DNA of 64,000 nucleotides. Origin: Sipunculus nudus (taxonomy: Eukaryota > Annelida > Sipuncula > Golfingiida > Sipunculidae). The stretch lies in the NCBI GenBank assembly GCA_026874595.1, contig CM049315.1, forward strand, positions 19,485,664 through 19,549,663, in the 5' to 3' direction. Position numbers and translations under genes: made by a program. How positions within the stretch are numbered: the first letter of the stretch is position 1; each line of letters starts with the position of its first letter. The notes beneath the pieces were generated by a model. That model was given only the letters and a program-made list of their open reading frames with translations. It did no database searches and was not told the origin of the DNA. This document shows, piece after piece, positions 11,050 to 21,874 of this stretch.

Positions 11050-11680
11050 TAAGGAATTTTATTCTGTCAGAAGGAAGTAAATATTTTAAACTCAAACGCG
11101 GAACACATGTCCAGATGAATCTTTTAATAGGGAGCATTTTCCGTTGAGTGGACACAAAGAGCTGAGAGCCTTTACACGGTCGCCGTTTTATAGGTTTACA
11201 GGTATGTTGATTTTTATGCATTCAGAAGTATCTTTCCATAGTAACCATGGTTTTAATAGTTCGGCCTATTTATGGGTTGTTTGAAAAAAGCATTTTCAAA
11301 AGGAAGCCATGGGGGGGGGGGGGGGGGGGATAGCACACACTTCTAAGGCTCCTCAGTCTTTTGCATGGGGGACTTTGAAACCCCCGTCAGAATCTACTAA
11401 TCAGTCTTTCGTTCATACGTACACGTTTCATGTAAAACAATGTCATTGTTCAGAAACACGGGTTCACCAGGGGAGTGGCAGAACAGCTGCATACGAATGA
11501 GCGGCTTCTACTTGGGGACAAAGGAATAGCCCCTTATAATTATTCCTTTGTTGTATTGTGATTATGGTACTTAAGAAAAAATATATTATGTTGACTCCGA
11601 TAACCTCCAAAAATGTAATGGATTACGGATGCAGTTTAACTCTACCCCTCTACAAATTTTCAGCAAAATCTGTATATTAC
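11050..11680. repeat. Old tandem duplication, copy B
   Basis: Second copy of the roughly 0.7-kb unit, in the same order and orientation as 10290-10985. It has a longer G-run (11310-11329) and a differing middle. A poly-T run follows at 11682-11703. Confidence 0.65.
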
Positions 11681-11704
11681 ATTTTTTTTTTTTTTTTTTT
11701 TTTA

Positions 11705-12570
11705 ATTTGCTGAAAGACAATGCAACGAACCAAGGCTGAAGTGGTTTCTTACTAAATGCTTTCATCGAAATATATCAATCTGCTTTCTTTTTATCTGGGA
11801 GAGTATTCAATTTTCCATTGAACATACTTATTCCATGATAATTTACAATACTTAAATAAAAAAAATAATACGGTGGAATGTTTTTTTCTAGGCCTATCTT
11901 TTTCACATTGGCAGCTATACGTTTCGCGTACAAGAGACTTCAAGGACATATGCATGTGCATACAAATAACGCATGTGTCTGTTAACATGCCTTAGACTAT
12001 ACCCTCAACTGACTCCACTGAATCGTGTTTTACGATGTCGCCTGAGCTTCAACTAATACAAAGCATCTTTCATTTAATTTCACGGTAGAATGCTTCTTTA
12101 TACAATCGTTATATCTACGATATTTCCGAAGCAATGAAGCTGTCGAACCTATATTGTTTATCGGAAAAAACACATGACAAAAGTTCCTGCAAAAAAACTT
12201 AGGATTAAAATATGTGTCGTTTAGTTCCTATCAGCTCGTTAAAAAATATGCATCAGATATAGCCGTGGATTTTCCACGGGTGCAGCTAGTATCTTTTCAT
12301 TTCAATCACCATAAATATTCACAATGTCTACTCATACCGATATTACTTGTGTACTTTAGAGATCAGAGTCCTTCTATATTCTACAAAATTTTAAAAAGTT
12401 TAACATTCCTGTTGCAACCCAGGCACATAATTCCTAAAACCTACTGTAAGAAAAACATCTTTATTCTAGAAGTCTAAATAAATTCCCGGTTGCAATGCAG
12501 GAACATAAGTTCCTCAAGCCTGTTGCCTGAAAGACAGCAGAGCTCCGGACGGAACACTTTCCCAGTTCTG
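11705..12570. other. No recognised gene
   Basis: Non-coding DNA. Two diverged 45-bp blocks (about 12410-12445 and 12487-12530, GTTGCAAYSCAGG...ACATAA) look like an old local duplication next to the 385-bp repeat. Confidence 0.35.
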
Positions 12571-12955
12571 ACCCTTGCCACTGAACAACCTGGTGAGGCT
12601 TAGGCCATGAGCAGTTATGGACCATGAGCACAGTAACTAAGCAGTTAATTATCCAGGTACATTTGTAATTGCAAACATGAGGAAGAAGTGAAACACTTGA
12701 CCTGATGCTGCCTTTTGGGTTGTTCAAAAGTTAGGTAATCGTTATTTTCAAAGTTATGGCATATATGAATATTTATTTATGCATATGTATTTGTACAGTA
12801 TTTGATCAAATACATCAAATATTGAGATCAAATACAAATACAAATCTAAATATCATTTTGCACATCACAAATACAAATACAAATACACACTTTGACTGTA
12901 TTTAAATACAAATACAAATACGTATTTTACCTCAACCCTGTTCATGACACCGAGG
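12571..12955. repeat. 385-bp tandem duplication, copy 1
   Basis: Starts ACCCTTGCCACTGAACAACC and is nearly identical to the next 390 bp. The unit ends in an AAATAC-rich segment that closes with CCTCAACCCTG (12930-12940), which looks like one end of a hAT-type MITE (CAGGGTTG terminus). The matching opposite end is not visible. Confidence 0.9.
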
Positions 12956-13345
12956 ACCCTTGCCACTGAACAACCTGGTGAGGCTTAGGCCATGAGCAGT
13001 TATGGACCATGAGCACAGTGACTAAGCAGTTAATTATCCAGGTACATTTGTAATTGCAAACATGAAGAAGAAGTGAAACACTTGACCTGATGCTGCCTTT
13101 TGGGTTGTTCAAAAGTTAGGTAATCGTTATTTTCAAAGTTATGGCATATATGAATATTTATTTATGCATATGTATTTGTACAGTATTTGATCAAATACAA
13201 CTAATATTGAGATCAAATACAAATACAAATCTAAATATCAATTTGCACATCACAAATACAAATACAAATACACACTTTGACTGTATTGAAATACAAATAC
13301 AAATACAAATACGTATTTTACCCCAACCCTGGTCATGACACAGAG
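12956..13345. repeat. 385-bp tandem duplication, copy 2
   Basis: Almost exact repeat of 12571-12955 with a few substitutions and one extra AAATAC unit. It ends at a C-run (13349-13358). The high identity implies a recent duplication or an assembly duplication. Confidence 0.9.
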
Positions 13346-13359
13346 GACCCCCCCCCCCC

Positions 13360-14150
13360 GCCCTAAATCGCAATCGTCTGTCAGTGAGGCACGACCTTCC
13401 ATTGACCTGCAGTGCGCTCAGCCTGGGTAGTGGTCTACTGTGAAAATTTCACGGCTCCTCTATATACTCGGAACTCGCGAACAGTGCTCTGTCGAGCCCG
13501 CGGTGCGCTGTCTATAGACCACAGAAGTCGGTAAAATGCAAAGTTTAACATATCAACTTGAGCATATCAATTATTTTACCACGAAGATTACATTTAAACG
13601 ATGATATTTTGCAAGTTATAAATGTAGATGCGCATTTTCACCATGTAGACCAACATGTTACAAAAGATTAAATGTTTTGACTTTCCTGTTGATATCCTTA
13701 TGTTGAAGAAATATAAATGTTAAAGCTGGCCACAAGTGGACCCCCAACCCTAAAGATTGACAACGTTATGAAAAGACATTTAATAGTAGTTGCTGAACAG
13801 AAAATCCTCATATTTTTGTGACAGTTGCCTCAACATGTCCTCTTTTACGTTGCATTTTTTAAAAATTTCTCAGTTTGCCCCCACCTATACCCTCCCCCTG
13901 TGTACCTGTAATTAACTTTACGAAAGCATCATGGCTCTTCATTCTTATGGGTGAAATAAAGAATTATTTATATTTTTTATAGACTGAAAAATATATTATG
14001 TATAATGATATTAATAATAATAATAATAATAAATAAAAAATAATATAATTTTAGAACTTTTTTTCTTTATAACCATCAAACGCTTACCTAGTGTAAGCAT
14101 CCCCCTGTTCTCAAACTTCTGGATCTGACACAGGCATCGGTTACAGTCAG
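13360..14150. other. Upstream intergenic DNA
   Basis: No gene seen. There is a short (AAT)n run near 14008-14032. Confidence 0.35.
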
Positions 14151-14152
14151 AC

Positions 14153-14160
14153 TATAAAAG
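14153..14160 (+). promoter_or_regulatory. Candidate TATA box of gene 1
   Basis: TATAAAAG in the sequence ACTATAAAAGGCCAGC, about 290 nt upstream of the gene 1 ATG. A CRE-like GACGTCAC follows at 14288-14295. A TATA box implies a start near 14185 and a 5' leader of about 265 nt. This is prediction only; a second weaker TATAAGG lies at about 14326. Confidence 0.3.
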
Positions 14161-14449
14161 GCCAGCATTTTTTTTATTTACAGACATGTTTCTTTCTTAT
14201 CTGTGCCCAAACAGTTTAATCAGTTCTATGCATTAAACTACAGCTCGGGCGGACTATTATAGCCATAAAAACTGCCGGTTTGCGCACGACGTCACAGTCA
14301 GTACAACCGTATAGATGTGTCATGTATAAGGCTTTTCACAAACGATCAAAGCTGTAATAATATTCTGGTGAGCTTAAATCGATACAGAACCACGTCAGTA
14401 TAAGGTTGAAGGAACAGTCTCGCTGTAAAACAGCGGCAAATCCACCAGC

Positions 14450-14495
14450 ATGCTTGTCGTAATGGCGACATTGGCCCTGCTGTGGCCCGAAACAG
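14450..14495 (+). CDS. Gene 1 exon 1, signal peptide
   Basis: 46 nt: ATG plus 14 codons and one base, then the donor GTAAATATG. The length and the phase match gene 3 exon 1 exactly. Confidence 0.7.
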
Positions 14496-17400
14496 GTAAA
14501 TATGTGAACCTTAGCATGTGTTTATTAATAACAGTCCCATATGGAATTTTCCTGGGCGTCCCATGACACAAAAAAAAGCTGATTTCTAAAATGATTTAAA
14601 TTTTTCTTGCGTGTAATGCTCAATATCATAACGTTCAAAATATGCCTGTACTATCCACCAAATAATTTATAACAGGGAGAAAATACAATATAATACTCTG
14701 TGACAACAATTACCTGATGATAATTTTGTAAAGATATTTTCGTTTGAAGCCTTTACTGACACCATATGTAAAGATAAAAAATGAACATAACAAGAATAAT
14801 TAAATTACATATTATGAGCAATTTTGAAGTTGCAATAAAGTTGAACTCTTCTAGGCAGTTAATGAATGTGGGGACGGCCGGAACTACTAGTCTCAACGGT
14901 CAAACTTCATAATCGAACTTTGCCTAAATTCAAAGAAAATCTTATGTTCACACCAAACATACGTATGCCTGCCAGAAGTTAGTTACTTCAATAAACAATA
15001 AAAATGCCTGATTTTTGTTTGACTCCTCTAATTATCAAAGAATTCCTTGACAATATATGAAATTCCTTGACTTTTCCCTGACTTTGAACAAAATAATATA
15101 ACCCTTATTTTTATCTGGCCCCTGATTTTCCCAGCCCTGTTGTGCTGGCTTTAAATCCAGGCCCTTAAAGGAAATCTGTTGGTCTGATAGCCACTTCAGA
15201 CGGAGTCCCCTCACTAGACTGGCCCAGTCATAACACTTCCTACATGCACGGCGACAAGAAGAGGAACTGGTGAAACTTTTCAAGTAAACTTTCCCACAAG
15301 TTTTTTTTTTGGTTCTGACTTAAAGCGCCTGACGTGTAAATCCAGAATAACTCGGTAGTTTTTCAAAGAAATAAGAGACAATACATCCAACGTGAGATAA
15401 TGGTAATATTGCATGCAGTTGTTGATGATTCAGAGGGATCACGTGGTCTGAGCACGATGTTTACACGAGTGTCCAGGATGGGACAAGGATTTACTGCCCT
15501 TGAACGCATTCAGCTCCCAAGATCGTCTCAGACATATTGTATGTTACTGTGTGGGTCCCCTCTGTCTCCGCGGTGTGACGGAGTGGTCAGGCTGCCTAAC
15601 GAGTGCACCTTGTTCTCACGGATGGAGGAAGCTACAACATCAGGGCTACCAGCGCAGGGAGAAGTATGGCTGAAAAGCGAAGGTGAGTTTGGGAGTGCAC
15701 CAGTTTATAACTCAAATAAGATAAGTAAAATGCAAAAGCTTACAAAATGGTAATCGATTTATTTTGTGTTTTAAACTGATTTTCTTGTACTAACCCACGG
15801 TCTTTCCATGTACGGTTAATATTAATATTTACGGTTGTGCCCAAGTTGCCTATCAGCGCCGCCTATCAATGCTGGCAAGGACAAGCAGAGGAATTCAAAG
15901 GCGTGCATGGACAGGTTCGCGCAACTTCGTTTTGGTTAGGTTTTCAACGAGTCTAGTTCGAAAAGGGCGTTTTTTCCATTGCCCAAGCAGCATACACTGA
16001 CGTAGATACTGATAGATGGCCCAGCAGTAGCCCATTCCTGACATGATGTCAAATTTCACAGCCCCCCCTCTGTTATAAGACAAACTTGTGATCATTCTTG
16101 TTTATAAAATACACTTTAAAATAACTGGTATTTCCGGGGCGTGGCCACAGAGAAGTTGCTTGACAGAGGGTGAGTGGCATCACCGTCAGTATCAATATGA
16201 ATATACTGTAGTTCCTGCTAATGGCATGAACCTCTCCAAACCGCACCGATTCATCAGAAAGACCTACATAAGAAACAAGCATCTTCTTGAAAAAGGTCAT
16301 CCTAGTTCACTTGAGCCGGCATGTTTTGCATGACTACGCGCGGGATGAACCGACATGGCATGGGATGAACTGACCTGAATTAGAAAAAAAGGAATATATC
16401 CAGAGTGTTGGTGTGCCGATATTCAGGGAACCTTAGGATAATTTCCGTGAAATAACAAAAAAGCAAAATATCAGCATCATACCGTTATATAACACTAAAC
16501 GCATAATCGGTCTCACAGGGGTAGAACTAGGCTGGTTAGTCATAAAACTCCTAAGTCCAGCGGCGTATGTATAAAATATAGTGAAGGCCTTATTTGTACT
16601 CCGTTCAAATATGTCGGATAAGAATTGTTTCCAGGTATATTCCATAAACATGAATGTTTTTATTTTAAGGACTTCACGGTACAAGTATTTTTTTAAAGCA
16701 TGTGCATGTGAAATTTAAAAAGGTATTTCCTTGAAATGTGACAAATTTTGATGTTGAAGTTTGACAGTTGAGAAAAGTAGTCCCGGCCATCCCATTAATT
16801 CCCAAATGGGAGAGGTTCATTCTGAGTAGAGAAGATCTCTGGCCGAAGGTTTTTGAAATGTGCTGTTTATCCCCCAACTGTAATACATTATACCAGAATA
16901 CTAATGTTCTGTGTTTTCTGTTGTAGTAGCTTCAACAACTGGAGAAATATGCCCTGAGGAATTTCAGCACCCATTCAAAGGGTCCTGCTACCTTTTTCAC
17001 ATTGTGCCGGGGCTGACTGAGTGGTATGAAGCATCAAAATATTGTGAGGAACGCTTCTCGACGCTGGTCTCCATAGAAACAGAGGAAGAACAGCGCCACC
17101 TAGAGGATGTAATCAAATCTACTCCTGATCTTCAACCCCCAGGTTCGTATAAGTGGAGGTGTATATCTGGTCTCTGACGGCTTCCTATTTTGATATCGTA
17201 TTATTGCCCAATGTGAATTACCTAGTTCCTCTTCTCTTGTTCTTCAAGGCATCTACATGCTACACTTTAAGGTGAACATTGAATGGGGTACTGTGCACTC
17301 CGCCCTGTATGCAGCATTATGAGGAGGCTCTATGCTGCTCTGGCCTGGGTTGTTGCTTCCCACTGAATAGAAATGCCTATACTGATTCGTGTGCCCTTTT

Positions 17401-18505
17401 ATAGTTTTCGACGTATTCTTACCCGTACCGGGACAAACTGAATGAGCGTGAAGTTCTTGATCGATAGTACTTTGTGGTGTCCAGTGTTTTTGTCTAGAAA
17501 AAGAGACGGCAAAGGCGGCAGAGGTTTCAGTGATAGATGTAGTTTGTTGGTCACTTAGTTTTATTAGCTTATTACACGCTTTTTTGAGGCGGGACAGGTC
17601 CACTAGACGTCTTCCGGGTTTATACAGGACGCGTACGTCTTTCATCAGTCGAGTTGACATGGGTCGAGTTCAAGAGTATTGTTTCTGATAGATGGCGCTG
17701 TGGAATCCCCTTTGCGAAATAATGTCAAATTCCACAGGGTACATGGGGATGAATGGAGAATGAACCTCGTTAGGACACATTTGGCATCGTTTATAACACG
17801 TCATGACCATTTCCTGGGCTAAAGAAGAGTTGTGTGACCACGATTGGATACCACCACCGTCAATTAAAACATAGATTTGTTTGTCTTTGCAATGTCTCAA
17901 ATTTTTTTCAATGAATTCCAATGATATTTTGTGAAAGGACGGACCAAAGTTAAAGTTTTAGGTGGGTCAGTAAAATTTGAATGCTGCGAAGGATCCTGCC
18001 AAGTTCACTCTATTTACTTGTTCACAGCCGGTTTGTTCTCTATACATTATATAGAATAATTATAACGGAATCAATAGAACTATTTAACTTCCAGAATGCC
18101 TCACTACATACAAGTATTGTATTAAATAAAACAAACTGTTATAGGGAAGCTGCATCCTAAGGTCGCTTTAAAATATAAAATAGTACTAGAGTAAGAGTAA
18201 TAAAGTTATGATAAATATGTTCTGTTTGTATATTTTCAGATCAATCTACTTTTAGCTCGGGAAATTTTTATTATTGGACCAGCGGATCATTGTTCGTGTT
18301 GGAGAACCGATGGAAATGGCAGGGCACAGATAGATATTTTTCTGAATATTCTTACCGGAACTGGGAGAACGGAGAGCCAACTGCAGCCGGCGCCTGGCAC
18401 AATCCCCGGATGTATCTACAGGCCGGCGGCAAGTTCAAGTGGGGGGCGACCAATACAAGTAATAAGAGGTGGCAAGGCCTGATATGCGAAAAGCAAAGGA
18501 AATAA
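14450..18505 (+). CDS. Gene 1: secreted PAN-like plus C-type lectin domain protein
   Basis: Four exons join to a 263-aa protein: 14450-14495, 15419-15682, 16927-17142 and 18240-18505. Every intron is phase 1 with GT/AG borders. Residues 1-15 are a short hydrophobic signal peptide (MLVVMATLALLW). Residues 16-103 form a PAN/apple-like domain with Cys56, Cys60, Cys68 and Cys78. Residues 104-263 form the CTLD: CP and GSCY (Cys112, Cys124), WYEASKYC (Cys143), LVSIETEEEQ, YYWTSG, YRNWENGEPT, and WQGLICEK (Cys258). The inner cysteine pair and the WND motif are absent (KWGA at that position), so ordinary Ca2+-dependent sugar binding is doubtful. The stop overlaps an AATAAA. Paralogues follow at 23778 and 50067. 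Expression is not known. Confidence 0.8.
15419..15682 (+). CDS. Gene 1 exon 2, PAN-like domain
   Basis: 264 nt between TTGCATGCAG and GTGAGTTT. The split codon completes VVDD. Cysteine pattern C-x3-C-x7-C-x9-C (YCMLLC, RCDGV, ECTLFS). It is the most diverged of the three PAN-like exons; genes 2 and 3 resemble each other more. Confidence 0.75.
15850..16100 (-). pseudogene. Unidentified coding-like fragment in gene 1 intron 2
   Basis: On the - strand it encodes GGAVKFDIMSGMGYCWAIYQYL, which aligns with PVEFDIISQRGFHSAIYQ in the fragment at 17253-17921. Two antisense protein-level matches in neighbouring introns suggest a mobile or retrocopied sequence. The family is not recognised. Confidence 0.35.
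16927..17142 (+). CDS. Gene 1 exon 3, CTLD first half
   Basis: 216 nt, acceptor CTGTTGTAG, donor AG/GTTCGT. It carries the CP...SCY pair, the W-x-EA-x-x-YC helix and LVSIETEEEQRHLEDVI, the standard N-terminal half of a long-form CTLD. Confidence 0.85.
17253..17921 (-). pseudogene. Unidentified 222-codon frame with one stop, in gene 1 intron 3
   Basis: A single - strand frame runs from 17921 to 17253, broken only by a TGA at 17670-17672. The first part holds CYKRCQMC and PVEFDIISQRGFHSAIYQ; the second holds RLKKACNKLIKLSDQQTT. A related fragment lies at 15895-16095. Long openness on the antisense strand of an intron with a homologous neighbour suggests a decayed transposon or retrocopy. No domain is recognised. 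Confidence 0.4.
18240..18505 (+). CDS. Gene 1 exon 4, CTLD second half and stop
   Basis: 266 nt after a TATATTTTCAG acceptor. It reads YYWTSGS...RWKWQGTDRYF...YRNWENGEPT...GKFKWGATNTSNKRWQGLICEKQRK and TAA. EPT stands where EPN is usual, and there is only one cysteine (the final ICE). Confidence 0.85.
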
Positions 18506-18728
18506 AAAAAAATGAGGTTTGTCTGCCCCCAAGGGATTTCGGATAAAACATTTAAAATTACTATTGTCACAGTGTCTGGTGAAAAATCTGGTTTGACGAT
18601 ATGTTCAGTTGATCTCCTCTGAATAATACCAATTGTGGACTGTCGATAGAATATGTTTTTCTTCTAATTCTTATATTATCTTCCTTGTGAATTGTCGTCA
18701 CATTTGAAAAGCTGATTTTTCACATTTA

Positions 18729-18731
<3 letters not shown>

Positions 18732-18785
<54 letters not shown>
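18732..18785. repeat. (ATT)n microsatellite
   Basis: About 18 uninterrupted TTA/ATT units just downstream of gene 1. Confidence 0.95.
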
Positions 18786-18789
<4 letters not shown>

Positions 18790-19330
18790 CGTTTTGTAAT
18801 TATTTTTTTTTATCTTTTCACCAAAAAAAATCGCAATTATAATTTTGCCTCGGTTTTTTAAACCTTAAACCCATCGTCTTAATCAGCAAAATTAAAGTGT
18901 AAGTAATGTGTGTTAGACTGCCGAACGCCCTCGCCTTGACTTTACCTTATATCTTCAACATTTAAAATCATGGTTATTAATCACGTGAACAGCCAATTTA
19001 CAGCAATCTCATAGCTCAGGAAATACAGCTACAAACTTGTTAATCATTGTTTAAATTTCAGTTCAGCATGCATTCATTGAGCTGCATGATATAAACAGCG
19101 AGGTTTTATCTCTCATGACGTTATAACATCTGGACCTCATAAAGTCTCCTATAGTCCATTAATAAAGTTGCTGAATGCATCGTCTCTCATCAGATATTTG
19201 AATAAGGCGTGGTAAAATATATATTTGGAGTTCTGACAGTCATACTATAAGGGGTGTATTATAAGAACCTTATATCTTTCAAATGTTTCCATTATGTATC
19301 TCTGTATTCTGTAAACTAAAATGCTGTATC
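18790..19330. other. No recognised feature
   Basis: AT-rich intergenic DNA between gene 1 and the miniature LTR element. Confidence 0.35.
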
Positions 19331-19335
19331 CGTGT

Positions 19336-19489
19336 TGTTACGAAGACAAATTGTTCAGGTGAAAACACTGGGCCGATCCCGGTTTCGAACCCAGGTCGGT
19401 GGCGCACAAGTTCGGTGTACCAACCACTTCGCTAGCAAAGCAAGCTTCACTAGCGAGACCGTTCGGTCCGCTTTTGTCACCCCGTAACA
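19336..19489 (-). repeat. LTR of the miniature element (3' LTR)
   Basis: TGTTACG...CGTAACA. Reverse-strand B-box at 19381-19391 (GGTTTCGAACC on +). It differs from its partner by scattered substitutions and small indels. Confidence 0.7.
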
Positions 19490-19608
19490 CACCCCCTCTT
19501 AAGAGCGTTCTGCTGTCAGAACAAGACTAATTATCCCAGGAGTCACACTTTGGTGAGCTTTTTCCCTGGGCCACAAAATTATCCGTCACGTTAGACGAGC
19601 CCCCATTT

Positions 19609-19761
19609 TGTTACGAAGACATATTGCTCAGGGGGAAAACCAGGGGCGATCCCGGATTCGAACCCATGTTGGTGGCGCACAAGTCCGGCGTACCAACCGC
19701 GTCGCTAGCAAAGCAAGCTTCACTAGCGCAGTTCGGCCCGCTTTTATGTCACCCCGTCACA
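19609..19761 (-). repeat. LTR of the miniature element (5' LTR)
   Basis: TGTTACG...CGTCACA. The tRNA-like block on the - strand has an A-box-like segment at 19707-19693, CCGGACTTGTGCGCC in the anticodon-arm position, and the B-box at 19664-19654. Confidence 0.7.
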
Positions 19762-19769
19762 GTGTAAAG

Positions 19770-21870
19770 TAAAAATGAGGTGATCAATTTTTCACACAAA
19801 GTAATAAAAAATGTGCACAGCTATGCTTAATTCCTTCAATTTAGTTGTATTTGTGTGTCAACAGAGACGTGCGTCGTCAGGAGTACTTAAATTCTTGCTT
19901 ATCTGGTTACCACCAACTAGGTGCGAGATTTAGGAGTCTGCAAGAAAAACGGACATTTCAGAGGTATCTAAATCTATATCCTGGTGACAAAGCCTCGTCG
20001 TATACATACATTTAATGTTTTATATTATGCAGATAGGAGAGGAATAGCCATTATAAAATGTACTGTCACTGTGCCAGTTGTCATTCCTTGGCTGGCTTAA
20101 TGATGAGAACATATACTAACTGCCTCGCCAGTTTGTAACATTTCTAAATTTAAGGTTGGCAAAACAATATATGTTACATGTACAGGTCTCTGAGACCACT
20201 AGGTAAGGTAAATGAATTACAGCCTTGTTTTAAAACAGCAAGTAGGCTTATTTTCTCTACACAAAAAAAAAACAACATTTGATTTTATTATAAAGATCAT
20301 ATATTTTAGGGTTTATACAATAACATTTTAACGTCGGCAGATCAGGCTTATAAAATCTGTTGAACTGACCATCCAGTTTAAAATAAATAGATGTTTAATT
20401 GATATTTCTATCAAAATACATTCATAATAACTAGTTCTTTTTGTTATTCATTTAGTTTGTACATGCAGGGTATAACAGTTCAGACGTTCATTTTTACAAT
20501 TTACAAATACGCACAATTAATTAGTTGAGCAGATACTCTTATTACGAGATTATTAGGCTAATTTAGATCATCCCCTGTAGGTATATACAAATATTCTGTT
20601 TACTTAAGCATCATGCATGCTCTTAATTCTGCAGAGAATTAGTCTATCATTCATTATCAGTAAGGTGACTGACTCTTATAAAATTTATAATAGAGGGGCC
20701 TTAATTCATAACTAGCCATTATTCTGGTGCATAAAAGGATTGCGCTAAGATGAAAAACTTGAAAAAATAAATACCACCAATGCATTGGCAGATAAGCTAA
20801 CTTTATTTTTAAACAGGTCGCTTAAATAGCAGAACTTTATAACATAAAAGCCCCATGCAGGACATATACTGATGCTAAACCTTCAAATAATCAACCTGCA
20901 ATATTACTGCGGAAGTTAAATATGAAATTAATAGATACTAGGAAGAATAACTGCTTTTCAAAGTGGGTGGACATACAAGGTAGCAGACAGTCTAAACCGA
21001 CCCTGGTGTATAAAGCCATACCCTCGCTGCCCAAAGGGCTGGGGCAGCCTTCAGGGGCCACTGCTCGATAACAAGAGAACTCGAACCCTCACTGTCGCCA
21101 TTTTTAATGCACAGTGGGCGGGTTAATTTGTGTACTTTCCTATCAAACACGATGAGCACCTGTGTAAGTATCTAACGAGACTACAGGGAATAAAAAAGTC
21201 CTGCATTTATTAACTCCGCATGAAATCTATGGAATATCTTTATAATATAAACATATAAGAAAAAAAATTCAGTTTTAATTTTTGGTGATCCCCCCAGATG
21301 GATACATGGATGGATACCAAAATCGTAAGGACAATTTATAAATTAAAACCATATCTTCATAGGTTGATGAATCACGTTTTGAAATTTTAAAATTACTGGC
21401 TCGTGACGAAAGACACTAATGCGTGTCAAAACCAAACTCATTTTATATGTTATTCTGTATTATATGTTTCATTGCCTCCGTCAGGAAAGCATGCGTTCCT
21501 TTCCGCTCGTAAATAAAAGTGACGTAATCAAATCCTCAACATCCGAGTCCAAGTGTGAGTCCGATTCCAGGCTACACGAGTGCGAGTCCAAGTCCGTGTC
21601 CTTGAGGTTCGAGTCCAAGGTCATGGTCTTCAAGTCCAAGTTATTTGAAACCCAAATCCGAGTTCAAGTCCAATACAAATTTCCTAAAAGAACTATTAAA
21701 AATGGAAATTTCATATTATTATGTACTTTCATAGTATTATGTTTTAGTTCATACATGCTTTTACTTAAATGGTTACTTATATTTATAGCTCCCAATGCTG
21801 AGCAAAGTTTGAAATATATATAGTGTCATTATTTGGTAAAATACTGTGAGTAGGTCGCATATGTAATTTT
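19770..21870. other. Intergenic DNA with a GAGTCC-rich patch downstream
   Basis: No supported gene. A 134-codon ORF at 21419-21823 passes through a simple repeat of GAGTCCAAGTCC type (21540-21680) and is probably chance. Confidence 0.4.
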
Positions 21871-21874
21871 TATA

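Larger units (their letters stand above)
19336..19761 (-). mobile_element. Miniature LTR retrotransposon (TRIM-like) with tRNA-like LTRs
   Basis: Two direct repeats, 19336-19489 and 19609-19761, about 154 bp each and highly similar, flank 119 bp. Outer ends are TGTTACG and CGTMACA, and the flanks share GTGT (19332-19335 and 19762-19765). On the - strand, three bases after the first LTR comes TGGGGGCTCGTC (19605-19594), a 12-nt match to the tRNA-Pro primer-binding site. Just before the second LTR lies AAGAGGGGGTG (19500-19490), a polypurine tract. No protein is encoded, so an autonomous partner would have to supply enzymes. Each LTR contains a tRNA-like block with B-box GGTTCGAATCC or GGTTCGAAACC and an A-box-like TAGCGA-GCGGTTGG. 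A solo copy is at 52680-52845. A pair of tRNA SINEs is the alternative, but it does not explain the primer site and polypurine tract. Confidence 0.75.

Noticed and set aside
16088-16333. 81-codon + strand ORF inside gene 1 intron 2
   Set aside because: No match to the lectin or PAN exons and not in phase with usable splice sites.
21050-21120. B-box-like GGTTCGAGTTC on the - strand
   Set aside because: No A-box-like partner or repeat copies seen.
21419-21823. 134-codon + strand ORF
   Set aside because: Crosses a GAGTCC-type simple repeat, no domain and no splice context.
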